A DNA stretch of 64,000 nucleotides, from NCBI GenBank assembly GCA_036478595.1, contig JAZGEF010000053.1, positions 124,001 through 188,000 on the forward strand, read 5' to 3'. The notes under the pieces were generated by a model. That model made no database searches, was not told the origin of the DNA, and saw nothing but the letters and a program-made list of their open reading frames with translations. This document shows positions 17,256-26,877 of the stretch, piece by piece. Made by a program: the position numbers and the translations under genes. Source of the stretch: Granulosicoccus sp036478595. Lineage in GTDB: Bacteria > Pseudomonadota > Gammaproteobacteria > Granulosicoccales > Granulosicoccaceae. How positions within the stretch are numbered: position 1 is the stretch's first letter; each line of letters begins with the position of its first letter.

Positions 17256-20069
17256 TTAAGCGTATTGTCGAACTTCGCTTTTGCCCGAAATATTGCCGAT
17301 ACAGCGAGTACAAAGAGTCGGGTGTGTGTTATCGCTACCAACATCTTCGCAACGGTGCCAACAGCGTTCGCACTTTTCGGCTGTTTCCTGTTCTGCAATG
17401 ATGGCCAGTTCGGCATCAAACACCTTAACAAGCTCAGCAGCCTCAGGTCGATCGTTTAGTGATGCAACAGATGCATTGGACGTAATAAATATAAAGCGTA
17501 GTTCGTCACCCAGCGAACATAAAATATCTTTTAGTTTGTCGTCACAATACAAGGTGACATTCGCATCCAGGCCGCCGCCAATCACGCCTTCGACTCGCAA
17601 CGTTTCAAGCGACTTAGTCACTGTGTTGCGTACCTCTACAATGGTGTCCCAGTCAGTTTTAGAAGGTTTGCCGCCAGGCTCGATCGTATCAAGGCCTTCA
17701 AAGTACAGCTCAGTAAAAACCATCTTGCCGCGGTGCCCGGGCATTTGCGCCCAAATCTCCTGACTGGTGAACGTTAGTACGGGTGCAATCCAACGTACCA
17801 AAGCTTCGGTGATCAAGTACATTGCAGTTTGTGCTGAACGTCTGCCGCGACTATCCGCAGGCATGGTGTACTGGCGATCCTTGATGATGTCGAGATAAAA
17901 GCTACTCATCTCTGTGCCGCAAAAATTATGGATACGCTGATAAACCGCATGAAACTGATACGAGTCGTATGCTGCCTTAATATCTTGCTGAGCTTGTAGC
18001 GCACAATCAACAGCCCAACGATCAATCGAAAGCATGTCGTTAGCGCTCACCATATCGGTTTGCGGATTGAAGTCGTTAGTTGCGCTTAACAAATAGCGTG
18101 CAGTGTTGCGGATACGTCGGTAAGAATCCGCCATTCGGGCCAAAATCTCTTTTGATACTGACATCTCGCCACTGTAGTCAGCAGAGCAAACCCATAAGCG
18201 AACAATGTCGGCACCCATGGTTTTCATTAAGTCTTGCGGCTTAATGACGTTACCAATACTTTTTGACATTTTGCGGCCTTTGTCATCTACCACAAAGCCA
18301 TGCGTTAGCACCTGTTTGTAGGGTGCGATGCGATTAGTTGCCACACTGGTTAAGATAGATGAATGAAACCAACCACGGTGCTGATCAGATCCTTCTAGAT
18401 ACATGTCAGCTGGGTAGCTGAGTTGGTCATCCTGTTGTAGCACATGAAAAAATGAAGAGCCTGAATCAAACCATACATCCAGTACATCAGTCACTTTGTT
18501 GTATTGATCGGCATCTGCGCCAAGCAAACCCTTGGCGTCAAGATCAAACCAGGCTTGTATGCCATCTTTTTCAATAGCGACGGCAACTTTCTCCATCACA
18601 GCCACGGTGTTTGGGTGTAGCTCGCTAGTGTCTTTGTGGATGAACAGCGTCAGCGGTACGCCCCAAAAGCGCTGGCGTGATACGCACCAGTCTGGCCGGC
18701 TGGCAATCATGCCTTCGATACGTGATTCGCCCCACTCAGGTACCCACTTTACCTTTTTAATTTCCGCCAGTGTGTCTTGACGAAGATTGTTATTTTCCAT
18801 GCTGATAAACCACTGAGGCGTTGCACGAAAAATAATGGGTGTTTTGGTCCGCCAGCAGAATGGATAGCTGTGCTTAATCTTGCTGCTGTGCACTAAGCGG
18901 TTGCGCTTCGTTAACTCTTCAAGCAAGGGCTTGTCAACCTTCATCACGTGTTGGCCTGCGAATAGTTCAACGTTCTGACGAAATAACCCGTTGTCATCGA
19001 CTGGATCTAGTAATTCAAGCTGGTAGCGTTTGCCGGTGTAAAAATCGTCTACACCATGATCAGGTGCTGTGTGCACACAACCGGTGCCGGCTTCGGTGGT
19101 GACGTAGTCGCCCAACACTAGTAGTGAGGTGCGATCGTAAAGTGGATGTTGCAGCTTAATGTTTTCCAGCGCCTGGCCTTTAATAATGGCTACGATGTTA
19201 TGACCTTCAAAACCGTAGCGCTCCATGACGGCATCAACCATGTCATGTGCCACAATTAATCGTTCGCCGTTAACTGCCACAAGCGCGTACTCAAGCTCAG
19301 GATGAACCGCTACTGCTAAGTTGCCAGGGATAGTCCAGGGTGTGGTTGTCCAGATAACAATGCTTATCTCACCACCGTCATCATCTGCACCAAACGCTGA
19401 AAGCATGTCCGCTTTATTTTGCGGTGAAAAGCGCACATCAATAGTGGTCGAGGTTTTTTCTTCGTATTCCACTTCAGCTTCAGCCAGGGCGGAGTGCGCG
19501 CCCCAACTCCAATGCACAGGTTTTACGCCTTTATACATATGGCCTTGTTCGATAATTTTTGCCAGCGCTCTAACAATGTTTGCTTCGTTGTTGAAGTCCA
19601 TTGTTAGGTAAGGTTTTTCCCATTGGCCAAACACACCCAAGCGTTTAAATTCAGTACGCTGATTATCGATCTGTTCGGTGGCGTAGTCGCGACAGTGTTG
19701 GCGGAATTCTGCATTGCTCATATTGCCGCCAGGTTTGCCAATCTTTGATTCAACCTTGTTTTCGATCGGTAGCCCGTGGCAATCCCAACCCGGTACATAG
19801 GGAGCATCAAATCCAGCCAAGTGTTTACTTTTGATGATGAGATCTTTAATGACCTTATTCACTACATGGCCTAAGTGGAGGTCACCGTTGGCGTACGGCG
19901 GGCCGTCGTGCAAAATAAACCGAGGTCGACCCTTGGCAGAATCGCGTATTTGCTGGTACAGGCCATCCGCCTCCCAACTGGCGAGCCATTCCGGCTCTCG
20001 TTTGGCAAGATTGCCCCGCATGGGGAAATCCGTCTTAGGCAAATTTAAGGTGGTTTTATATTCAGTCAC
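17256..20069 (-). CDS. ileS: Isoleucine--tRNA ligase
   Basis: Class I synthetase for tRNA-Ile, 937 residues. It has the HIGH motif in PPYANGDLHLGHVVNK, the KMSKS loop in GRKMSKSIGNV, the editing CP1 domain with GTGCVHTAPDHGVDDF, and a C-terminal zinc finger (CERCWHRC with CTRC). This is the standard bacterial type I enzyme. Only four bases separate its stop from the lspA start. It sits in the conserved ribF-ileS-lspA-ispH block. Confidence 0.98.
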   Translation of the reverse strand: MTEYKTTLNLPKTDFPMRGNLAKREPEWLASWEADGLYQQIRDSAKGRPRFILHDGPPYANGDLHLGHVVNKVIKDLIIKSKHLAGFDAPYVPGWDCHGLPIENKVESKIGKPGGNMSNAEFRQHCRDYATEQIDNQRTEFKRLGVFGQWEKPYLTMDFNNEANIVRALAKIIEQGHMYKGVKPVHWSWGAHSALAEAEVEYEEKTSTTIDVRFSPQNKADMLSAFGADDDGGEISIVIWTTTPWTIPGNLAVAVHPELEYALVAVNGERLIVAHDMVDAVMERYGFEGHNIVAIIKGQALENIKLQHPLYDRTSLLVLGDYVTTEAGTGCVHTAPDHGVDDFYTGKRYQLELLDPVDDNGLFRQNVELFAGQHVMKVDKPLLEELTKRNRLVHSSKIKHSYPFCWRTKTPIIFRATPQWFISMENNNLRQDTLAEIKKVKWVPEWGESRIEGMIASRPDWCVSRQRFWGVPLTLFIHKDTSELHPNTVAVMEKVAVAIEKDGIQAWFDLDAKGLLGADADQYNKVTDVLDVWFDSGSSFFHVLQQDDQLSYPADMYLEGSDQHRGWFHSSILTSVATNRIAPYKQVLTHGFVVDDKGRKMSKSIGNVIKPQDLMKTMGADIVRLWVCSADYSGEMSVSKEILARMADSYRRIRNTARYLLSATNDFNPQTDMVSANDMLSIDRWAVDCALQAQQDIKAAYDSYQFHAVYQRIHNFCGTEMSSFYLDIIKDRQYTMPADSRGRRSAQTAMYLITEALVRWIAPVLTFTSQEIWAQMPGHRGKMVFTELYFEGLDTIEPGGKPSKTDWDTIVEVRNTVTKSLETLRVEGVIGGGLDANVTLYCDDKLKDILCSLGDELRFIFITSNASVASLNDRPEAAELVKVFDAELAIIAEQETAEKCERCWHRCEDVGSDNTHPTLCTRCIGNISGKSEVRQYA

Positions 20070-20142
20070 AGGTAAAGGTACTTTCGTCAGTCAACCCCTA
20101 TAAGTGTATGCGATTCGCTGTTATTTGCGTGTTTATTCGGCC

Positions 20143-20171
20143 GGGCTGCAGTCAGCTGGGCTGCAGTCAGC
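20143..20171. repeat. Tandem 15-base duplication at the 3' end of ribF
   Basis: GGGCTGCAGTCAGC occurs twice in succession with a 15-base period (20143 and 20158). The second copy contains the ribF stop codon. It looks like a small local duplication. Confidence 0.7.
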
Positions 20172-21090
20172 GTAAGCAGTGTCTGGCAGCATCGGCATCT
20201 GCCGCGATCGCCTGCTTCAAGTCGTCGAGCGAGTCAAATTTACGCTCTGCGCGCAGATAGTGCATAAATTCCACCTGCAAATGTTGGCCGTAAAGATCAG
20301 GATTATCGTCAAGGCAATGCACTTCAAGCAACAGTTTTCGTCCGCCGAGGGTGGGCCGTTCGCCTAAATTAGCAACTGCTCGATACTGCTCACCGGTTTC
20401 CCTGTGCAATGCCTGAACAGCAAAAACCCCTCTTGCCGGTGGTCGATGCTTACCTAATGCCACGTTGGCGGTAGCAAAGCCGAGCTGCCTGCCTACTTTC
20501 TCTCCGTGAATGACGCGGCCGCTAATGGTGTATGGTCGCCCCAACATAGCAGTGGCCTCATCCAGCCGACCGCTGGCCAGATGCGCTCTAATCTCACTGC
20601 TGGAAATTCGCGTGTTATCGCGAGTCACTGTGGGTATTTGCTCAACAGTAAAGCCGTGATCCTCACCGGCCAATTGCAGATGCGTGATGTCTCCCTCACG
20701 ACGATGACCAAAACGAAAGTCGTCGCCCACCACCAAATGTTTAACCCCTAAGGTATGGATGAAAACGTCTTCGATAAATGCTTGGGGCGATAAATCTGCC
20801 ATCGCCTGGTCAAAATCCAGTAACAGGTAGTGTTCGATATTCATGGCTGCTGCACTCTGATAGCGATCACGAAAGCCGTTTATGCGAGCCGGGGCATTGC
20901 TCTGAGCAAAGAATTCGTGTGGTAGGGGATCAAAGCTAATAAGGGTTGCGGGCAGAGCGTGTAGTGACGCGGCAGCCAACATTCTATTGACTAACTGCTG
21001 ATGCCCAAGGTGCAAGCCGTCGAAGTTGCCAATAGTGGCAACACAACCTGGCTTGTGCCGGGATCGCTTTAAGCCTCGAATCAGCTGCAT
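20167..21090 (-). CDS. ribF: Bifunctional riboflavin kinase/FAD synthetase
   Basis: Makes FMN from riboflavin and FAD from FMN. The N-terminal adenylyltransferase half has TIGNFDGLHLGHQ and later SSSEIRAHLASG; the C-terminal kinase half has GRVIHGEKVGRQLGFATANV, NLGERPT and LLEVHCLDDNPDLYGQ. 307 residues, normal. It lies upstream of ileS on the same strand, the usual gammaproteobacterial order. Confidence 0.96.
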   Translation of the reverse strand: MQLIRGLKRSRHKPGCVATIGNFDGLHLGHQQLVNRMLAAASLHALPATLISFDPLPHEFFAQSNAPARINGFRDRYQSAAAMNIEHYLLLDFDQAMADLSPQAFIEDVFIHTLGVKHLVVGDDFRFGHRREGDITHLQLAGEDHGFTVEQIPTVTRDNTRISSSEIRAHLASGRLDEATAMLGRPYTISGRVIHGEKVGRQLGFATANVALGKHRPPARGVFAVQALHRETGEQYRAVANLGERPTLGGRKLLLEVHCLDDNPDLYGQHLQVEFMHYLRAERKFDSLDDLKQAIAADADAARHCLR

Positions 21091-21344
21091 TTAACGCTCT
21101 TTGAACTTAGGTGAGTGTCCCAGTTTACCGATTTCATAGGGGAAGCTGGGTAGCTGATTTCATGAAACCGGGTAAAACTACCGGATGTGGCCCAGTGCCA
21201 GGCGCAAGGCCAGGTGATATGCCAGCCGTTTAGCCAAGCAATAACCAACAAGGTGACAAAAAATTGCGGCTTTTTCTAAGAAAAGGGATTGTTACGTTGC
21301 TGGTTATTTTGCCCGATGCTTTGCCTGTCGCTTCGCCTATCGCA

Positions 21345-22910
21345 TTAACTACTACTGCTATTGCTACGTAAATGTAACGGCCGTACACCGCAGAGCAACA
21401 ACACAATGGCATAGCTCAGCGCGCTAACGCCGATAATGCCTAATAGATGACTAACACGGCTTATAGCGGATAGTTCATGCCAGTCAAACCGGTTGATTAA
21501 AATTATCACTGCCGCCATCACCATTAGTGCAGGCAACACTTGCAATGCAAATTGTTTTAGTTCTTCTGGTAAGTGATAGATGCCATCTTCATCTAACTTA
21601 CGGTAGAGCATCCAAGCTTGCTGCCATGCAGACATTGTGGTGGCTAGTGCCAAACCAGTGTGTGGAGCGGTGAAACCCATTATCACCAACGGTACAACCA
21701 GCAACAGGTTGTACGCCATATTAGATATCAACGCGATGATGCCTATGCGCACCGGTGTTTTTGTGTTTTGACGAGCAAAGAAAGCGGGAGCGAAAATCTT
21801 GATTAAAATAAAAGCGGGTAAGCCAAGTGAGTACGCGATCAGGCTATAGCTAGCCATCAGTGAATCACCTTGGGTAAATTCCCCGTATTCAAACAAGGTG
21901 GTAAGCATGGGTTCTGCCAGCAGTATTAAACCTATGCAAGCAGGTAAGCCTAATACCAGCATAAGCCGCAGCGCCCAGGATAGAGTTGCGCTAAATTGTG
22001 ACGCTGATTGAATCGAAAAATCTTTGGATAAGCGCGGCAATATAACAGTGCCAATCGTAACGCCAAGTAGGCCAAGGGGAAACTCCATTAACCGGTCAGA
22101 ATAGTACAACCAACTCAGGCTACCCACTGCCAGAAACGATGCGATAACCGTATCGAGCAACAAGTTTATTTGGGCCACTGATGAGCCCAGTATTGCCGGT
22201 GCCATCAATTTAAGAATGCGTTGCACGCCGCTGTGTTTCCAACCCCAGCGCGGCTTTGGTAGTAAGCCGAGCTTTTGTAAAAACGGTAATTGAAATAATA
22301 GTTGAACAGTGCCGGCGGCAAACACACCCCAAGCCAGGGCAACAATTGGTCTACTAAACATCGGGGAAAAATACACCGCTGCAATAATCATCGAAATATT
22401 CAGCAGAACCGGCGTAAACGATGGCACTGCAAATTTACCGAATGTATTAAGCATGCTGCCGGCATAGGCCAATAAGGACACAAAAAACAAATACGGAAAA
22501 GTGATGCGCAGCATATGGGTTGCTAGCTCGAATTGAGCAGGCGAATCAATAAAACCAGGTGCAAATGCCATTATCAAAAGTGGGGCTAGCATCACACCCA
22601 GAGTGCTGATGACCAGTAAGACCAAGATTAAGGTACCGGATACATGGGCGGCTAAGTCGAGCAGGGCCTCGCGACTGCGAGTTTCCTTGTATTCAGTGAA
22701 AACGGGTACGAAGGCCTGAGCGAAGGCACCCTCGGCAAATAGCCTGCGCAGGAAGTTGGGGATCTTAAACGCCACGAGGAAAACGTCAGTGGTAGCGCCA
22801 GCGCCGAACACGATGGCCAGCACCTGATCCCGCACAAAGCCTAGAATTCTGGACAGCAGGGTCATAATGCCGACTATGCCACCGGATTTAACTAGGCTAT
22901 TTTCAGCCAT
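21345..22910 (-). CDS. murJ: Lipid II flippase MurJ
   Basis: Polytopic MOP-superfamily transporter that flips lipid II across the inner membrane. The N-terminal GGIVGIMTLLSRILGFVRDQ and RRLFAEGAFAQAFVPVF are highly diagnostic. 521 residues with about fourteen hydrophobic helices. It is divergent from rpsT, as in many relatives. The 254 bases between its stop and ribF hold nothing I can name. Confidence 0.96.
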   Translation of the reverse strand: MAENSLVKSGGIVGIMTLLSRILGFVRDQVLAIVFGAGATTDVFLVAFKIPNFLRRLFAEGAFAQAFVPVFTEYKETRSREALLDLAAHVSGTLILVLLVISTLGVMLAPLLIMAFAPGFIDSPAQFELATHMLRITFPYLFFVSLLAYAGSMLNTFGKFAVPSFTPVLLNISMIIAAVYFSPMFSRPIVALAWGVFAAGTVQLLFQLPFLQKLGLLPKPRWGWKHSGVQRILKLMAPAILGSSVAQINLLLDTVIASFLAVGSLSWLYYSDRLMEFPLGLLGVTIGTVILPRLSKDFSIQSASQFSATLSWALRLMLVLGLPACIGLILLAEPMLTTLFEYGEFTQGDSLMASYSLIAYSLGLPAFILIKIFAPAFFARQNTKTPVRIGIIALISNMAYNLLLVVPLVIMGFTAPHTGLALATTMSAWQQAWMLYRKLDEDGIYHLPEELKQFALQVLPALMVMAAVIILINRFDWHELSAISRVSHLLGIIGVSALSYAIVLLLCGVRPLHLRSNSSSS

Positions 22911-22983
22911 TATTCAGTTGACTCAAGAGAATGTACATTGCATAATACCCGGCTGAACGCAATTTTAATTTATGAGGTAGTCC

Positions 22984-23244
22984 GTGGCCAATTCTGCTCA
23001 GGCACGAAAGCGAGTCCGCCAGGCCGAAAAAGCCAGGCAACGTAATGCAAGTCAACGTTCGATGTTGCGCACCAAAGTAAAAGCGGTGTTCAGTACGATA
23101 GAAGCAGGTGATAAATCTGCCGCTGAAGCTGCATTTAAAGAAGCCGTTCCGGTGCTTGATCACATGGCCCGTAAAGGCCTGATTCACAAAAACAAGGCAG
23201 CGCGCTATAAAAGCCGTTTTAATGCTCAGGTTCGTGCTCTTTAG
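22984..23244 (+). CDS. rpsT: Small ribosomal subunit protein bS20
   Basis: Primary 16S rRNA-binding protein, 86 residues, with MANSAQARKRVRQAEKAR and HKNKAARYKSR. The start is a GTG at 22984 preceded by TGAGGTAG. A non-ATG start is usual for rpsT, where weak initiation takes part in autoregulation in Escherichia coli. Confidence 0.97.
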   Translation: MANSAQARKRVRQAEKARQRNASQRSMLRTKVKAVFSTIEAGDKSAAEAAFKEAVPVLDHMARKGLIHKNKAARYKSRFNAQVRAL

Positions 23245-23263
23245 CACCCACGCTTGACAGCCC

Positions 23264-23295
23264 GAGTGCCCAGAGCAGTTTAGCTCTGAGCGCTC
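23264..23295. terminator. Hairpin between convergent rpsT and proB
   Basis: A 13-pair stem with one mismatch (arms 23264-23276 and 23283-23295, loop AGTTTA) lies between the two converging genes. No clear U-tract follows on either strand, so it is a likely but imperfect bidirectional terminator. Confidence 0.5.
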
Positions 23296-23318
23296 AAATT
23301 CCAGCTCCGCTGGTCGCA

Positions 23319-24440
23319 TCAACGCTCCACAATCAAATTGTCACGATGGATCAACTCTGGCCCATGTGTGTAGCCCAATAGATCAATAAATTTATCACTC
23401 GCGTGCCCCATCAATTTGCGAGTGTCGTTAGCGTTGTAGTTAACCAAGCCTTTGCCAATCATCTGTTGATTTTCGTCGACACAGGCGACTAACTCGCCAC
23501 GCTTAAAATCCCCGTTACAGTCGCTTACGCCAACTGCCAACAAACTAGAGCCTTTTTCTTGTAACACTCTGCAAGCGCCACTATCGAGCTGCAGTTGCCC
23601 GGCGACACGCAGATGATTGGCTAACCATTGTTTTCTGGCCATGCGCGGTGGTTGGTCGCTGGTGAGCATGGTGCCAATTGCCTCACCACGACGCAGCTTG
23701 AGTAACACATCGGGTGCGCGGCCGGAAGCGATGATGGTCGTCGTACCGCTTTGTGCGGCGCGCTCTGCTGCGAGTATTTTGGTGAGCATGCCGCCACTGC
23801 CCAGCATGGTGCCGCTGGGCCCGGCAAGCTTTTGAATTGAAGGGTCGCTAGCGTTGGCGCGTTCAAGTAACTTGGCATCGCTATGTGAGCGCGGGTCCTT
23901 ATCAAATAGGCCTTCTTGATCGGTGAGTAGCACTAACACGTCGGCATCAATTAGATTGCAGACAAGCGCTGCGAGCGTGTCGTTATCGCCTAATCGTATT
24001 TCATCGGTTGTTACCGTATCGTTTTCGTTAACGATAGGCATGACGCCGTGATCGATAAGCGCGTTTAGTGTTGATCTAGCATTGAGGTAGCGTCGCCGAT
24101 CAGCCAAATCTTCGTGAGTTAACAGTATTTGCGCGGTTTGGCGATTTTGGCGTTTAAAGGCGGTTTCATAGGCCTGGATAAGGCCCATTTGACCCACCGC
24201 GGCCGCCGCTTGTAGTTCGTGTATAACGGTTGGTCGTTGAGTCCAACCTAGCCTAACCAAGCCCTCTGCGATAGAGCCGCTGGATACCAGCACCAGCTGA
24301 CAATCTTCATTCATCAGCCTTGCAAGCTGAGCGGTCCATTCTTGAATACGATCTGTGTCGAGCCCGCGTCCGTCGTTGGTCAGCAAGGAGCTACCAACCT
24401 TGACTACCCATCGTTTGGATTGAGTCAGGCGATCGCGCAT
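23319..24440 (-). CDS. proB: Glutamate 5-kinase
   Basis: First enzyme of proline synthesis. The N-terminal amino-acid-kinase domain has VVKVGSSLLTND, VSSGSIAEGLVRLG and NENDTVTTDEIRLGDNDTLA. The C-terminal PUA domain (from about residue 280) has GELVACVDENQQMIGKGLVNYNA. 373 residues, normal. The start overlaps the obgE stop as TAATG, so it is translated from the obgE transcript. Confidence 0.96.
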   Translation of the reverse strand: MRDRLTQSKRWVVKVGSSLLTNDGRGLDTDRIQEWTAQLARLMNEDCQLVLVSSGSIAEGLVRLGWTQRPTVIHELQAAAAVGQMGLIQAYETAFKRQNRQTAQILLTHEDLADRRRYLNARSTLNALIDHGVMPIVNENDTVTTDEIRLGDNDTLAALVCNLIDADVLVLLTDQEGLFDKDPRSHSDAKLLERANASDPSIQKLAGPSGTMLGSGGMLTKILAAERAAQSGTTTIIASGRAPDVLLKLRRGEAIGTMLTSDQPPRMARKQWLANHLRVAGQLQLDSGACRVLQEKGSSLLAVGVSDCNGDFKRGELVACVDENQQMIGKGLVNYNANDTRKLMGHASDKFIDLLGYTHGPELIHRDNLIVER

Positions 24441-25504
24441 TAGTCCGCCTGGTTATTAACCAAGGATGCTGACTCTTTTTCAGCCTTTTCTTGTTCTTTT
24501 ATCCTTTCGACGTGCTTCATGATGTCTCGCACCAGCGGCTTTGTGCCTGCGCCGGATAAGGCAGAAACTTTATAAATCGGGCCTGTCCAGCCTAGTCCGT
24601 CGATGATGGTTTGGCAACGCTCTTCCATTTCGTCCTCAAACATTAGATCGGTTTTGTTTAATACTAACCAACGCTCTTTTTCATAGAGCGTACTGCTATG
24701 TAGTTTGAGTTCTTCTAATAAGCCCTTCGCTGTGGCAACGGGATCGGATTCGTCGATTGGCAATAAATCGATTACGTGCAATAACAGGCGCGTACGTGAC
24801 AAGTGTTTTAAAAAATGTACACCTAGGCCTTGGCCTGATGAAGCGCCTTCAATTAGGCCGGGTATATCAGCCATTACGAAACTGCGGTGCGACTCAATAC
24901 TGACGACACCCAGGTTGGGGTGTAGTGTGGTGAAGGGGTAATCAGCAATCTTCGGTCGTGCTGATGATACTGATGTGATCAAGGTGGACTTGCCCGCGTT
25001 GGGTAAACCAAGTAGGCCAACATCAGCGAGCAGGCGCATCTCTAGTTGCAGCTCGAGGCGAGCGCCGGGAGTGCCTTCTGATGTGCGCCGTGGTGCACGG
25101 TTTGTTGAGCTTTTGAAGCGCGTGTTGCCCAGGCCGTGGAATCCCCCTTGTGCCACGAGTGCAATCTGGCCATCTTCACGAAGGTCAGCTACCGCCTCGC
25201 CAGTCATACGATCGATAGCGACGGTGCCTTGCGGTACATCCACGATGCAATCATCGCCGCCAGCACCGGTACAGTCGCGACCTTGGCCGTTCTTGCCTCG
25301 CTGAGCTGTAAATGTGCGCTTGTGCCGGAAATCGATCAGCGTGTTCAGATCATCAGTGGCGCGTAGGTAGACACTGCCGCCATTGCCGCCGTCTCCACCG
25401 TCAGGGCCGCCACGTGGAATATATTTTTCACGGCGGAAGCTCATGCAACCATTACCACCGTCGCCAGCTATCACTGTAATCCGTGCTTCGTCTACAAATT
25501 TCAA
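24440..25504 (-). CDS. obgE: GTPase ObgE/CgtA
   Basis: Essential ribosome-associated GTPase. The glycine-rich Obg fold comes first (GDGGNGCMSFRREKYIPRGG), then the G domain with P-loop GLPNAGKSTLI, G2/G3 DYPFTTLHPNLG and DIPGLIEGA, and NKTD. 354 residues. It lies downstream of rplU-rpmA, from which a hairpin terminator and about 500 bases separate it, so it may have its own promoter. Confidence 0.96.
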   Translation of the reverse strand: MKFVDEARITVIAGDGGNGCMSFRREKYIPRGGPDGGDGGNGGSVYLRATDDLNTLIDFRHKRTFTAQRGKNGQGRDCTGAGGDDCIVDVPQGTVAIDRMTGEAVADLREDGQIALVAQGGFHGLGNTRFKSSTNRAPRRTSEGTPGARLELQLEMRLLADVGLLGLPNAGKSTLITSVSSARPKIADYPFTTLHPNLGVVSIESHRSFVMADIPGLIEGASSGQGLGVHFLKHLSRTRLLLHVIDLLPIDESDPVATAKGLLEELKLHSSTLYEKERWLVLNKTDLMFEDEMEERCQTIIDGLGWTGPIYKVSALSGAGTKPLVRDIMKHVERIKEQEKAEKESASLVNNQAD

Positions 25505-25589
25505 GATGTAATACCGCGATGACTATCGGAAGGATGGAAGTGCGAGGCGGAACAGAGTTTAGCGCAATTCAAGGTGCGACACTCGCCGT

Positions 25590-25973
25590 ATGAGTAATGA
25601 AAAGCCATCATGTCAGGTAGTCCTTTTCCCATTGTGTGACCCAAGTGGCGCCTTGAGTGAAGTGCTGAATAATCCAACAGAGTCTGGAACGCGTCTCAAC
25701 GCCTTGATATTAGCTTGGCGGCTGGAGCTTCCAGAAACTATCAGCATATCAGCCTCGGCCACAGCGATGCTTACAGTGACTGCAGCGCAGCCGCGTGGCG
25801 AACGATCTGAGCGTCAGCTCGAGCTATTAGGGGAGCTGCGTAGAATCGGTGAAAGCAATGGCGATCGCCCTCGTGCGGAGTGGCGACGTGTGTTAGGGCG
25901 TGGCGGGCCAAACACAACACCCAGGCCAATAAAAACCCGCATTGAGCGGGTTTTCCCAGATACCGACAGCTAG
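25590..25973 (+). CDS. Possible small hypothetical protein
   Basis: An open frame of 127 codons lies divergent from obgE. The product would be Leu- and Arg-rich with no membrane segment and no motif I recognise. Against it, there is no clear ribosome site before the ATG, and its last codons run through the inverted repeat that I take as the rpmA terminator. It may be spurious. Confidence 0.25.
   Translation: MSNEKPSCQVVLFPLCDPSGALSEVLNNPTESGTRLNALILAWRLELPETISISASATAMLTVTAAQPRGERSERQLELLGELRRIGESNGDRPRAEWRRVLGRGGPNTTPRPIKTRIERVFPDTDS
25932..25954 (-). terminator. Rho-independent terminator after rpmA
   Basis: Nine-base perfect arms (AAAACCCGC / GCGGGTTTT) with loop ATTGA. On the minus strand the stem runs into five T residues, as expected for termination of rplU-rpmA. 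Confidence 0.75.
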
Positions 25974-26010
25974 TGTCGGCATCTGCGTAGAAGTTGCTTA
26001 AACAGCTTGC

Positions 26011-26280
26011 TTAAGACGCTGCTGGCACTTCAACAATATTGACAAATTTACGGTTTTTAGGGCCTTTTTGCTTAAATTCGACAACGCCGTTAGTTTTAGC
26101 GAATAGGGTGTGATCCTTACCACAGCCTACGTTCACACCCGGGTGAAAGCGCGTGCCGCGCTGTCGAACCAAGATATTTCCAGCCAAAACCTCTTCGCCA
26201 CCGAATCGCTTCACACCGAGGCGTTTGGATTCTGAATCGCGACCGTTGCGGGTACTACCACCTGCTTTTTTATGTGCCAT
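26011..26280 (-). CDS. rpmA: Large ribosomal subunit protein bL27
   Basis: 89-residue protein starting MAHKKAGGSTRNGRDSESKR, with GNILVRQRGTRFHPG and VGCGKDHTLFA; its N-terminus reaches the peptidyl-transferase centre. It lies 32 bases downstream of rplU on the same strand. Confidence 0.98.
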   Translation of the reverse strand: MAHKKAGGSTRNGRDSESKRLGVKRFGGEEVLAGNILVRQRGTRFHPGVNVGCGKDHTLFAKTNGVVEFKQKGPKNRKFVNIVEVPAAS

Positions 26281-26312
26281 TTTTATGTACCGTGTTGGTT
26301 CCTTATCGTGAA

Positions 26313-26627
26313 CTAACCGGCGTTGATGCCAGTTATTTCGAGTTCTGTGTAGTTTTGACGATGGCCCATCTGCTTACGATGGTGCTTGCGACGACGAAAC
26401 TTAATGATAGTGACTTTCTTGCCACGGCCATGAGAGAGCACACGAGCACTAACTGACGCGCTTGGTAGCATCGGTGAACCGATAGTGACATTTTCGCCTT
26501 CGCCAACCATTAGTACGCTATCTAGCTTGATTTCACTGCCTTCATCGGCTGTGAGGGTTTCAACCCGGAGCTTATCGCCCTGGCTGACTCGGTATTGTTT
26601 ACCGCCGGTTTTAATGACCGCGTACAT
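26313..26627 (-). CDS. rplU: Large ribosomal subunit protein bL21
   Basis: 104 residues starting MYAVIKTGGKQYRVSQGD, with KKVTIIKFRRRKHHRKQMGHRQ, the 23S rRNA-binding segment. The ATG at 26627 matches the family N-terminus; an in-frame ATG seven codons upstream is not needed. First gene of rplU-rpmA, divergent from ispB. Confidence 0.98.
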   Translation of the reverse strand: MYAVIKTGGKQYRVSQGDKLRVETLTADEGSEIKLDSVLMVGEGENVTIGSPMLPSASVSARVLSHGRGKKVTIIKFRRRKHHRKQMGHRQNYTELEITGINAG

Positions 26628-26877
26628 GTAATTCTCCAACTCATTCATCTAAGCTTGGCGCTGTATAGCGCCAAGCGTTTGCCATGCCGTAAATTAACGC
26701 CACAGCCGTGCGGTCACGTAACCGCGAAAAGCCCGTTAGCATAGCGCCTGGTTAATAAAAGGTCAATATGCTGGAGGCTATATTCCGACAAAATTTTGGC
26801 CGATAGTAAAGTGTTTTACCAGCGTAACACTTCCGGTTTTGCTATCGTTCAGGCAAATAGCTTGTAAATCCTTTTTC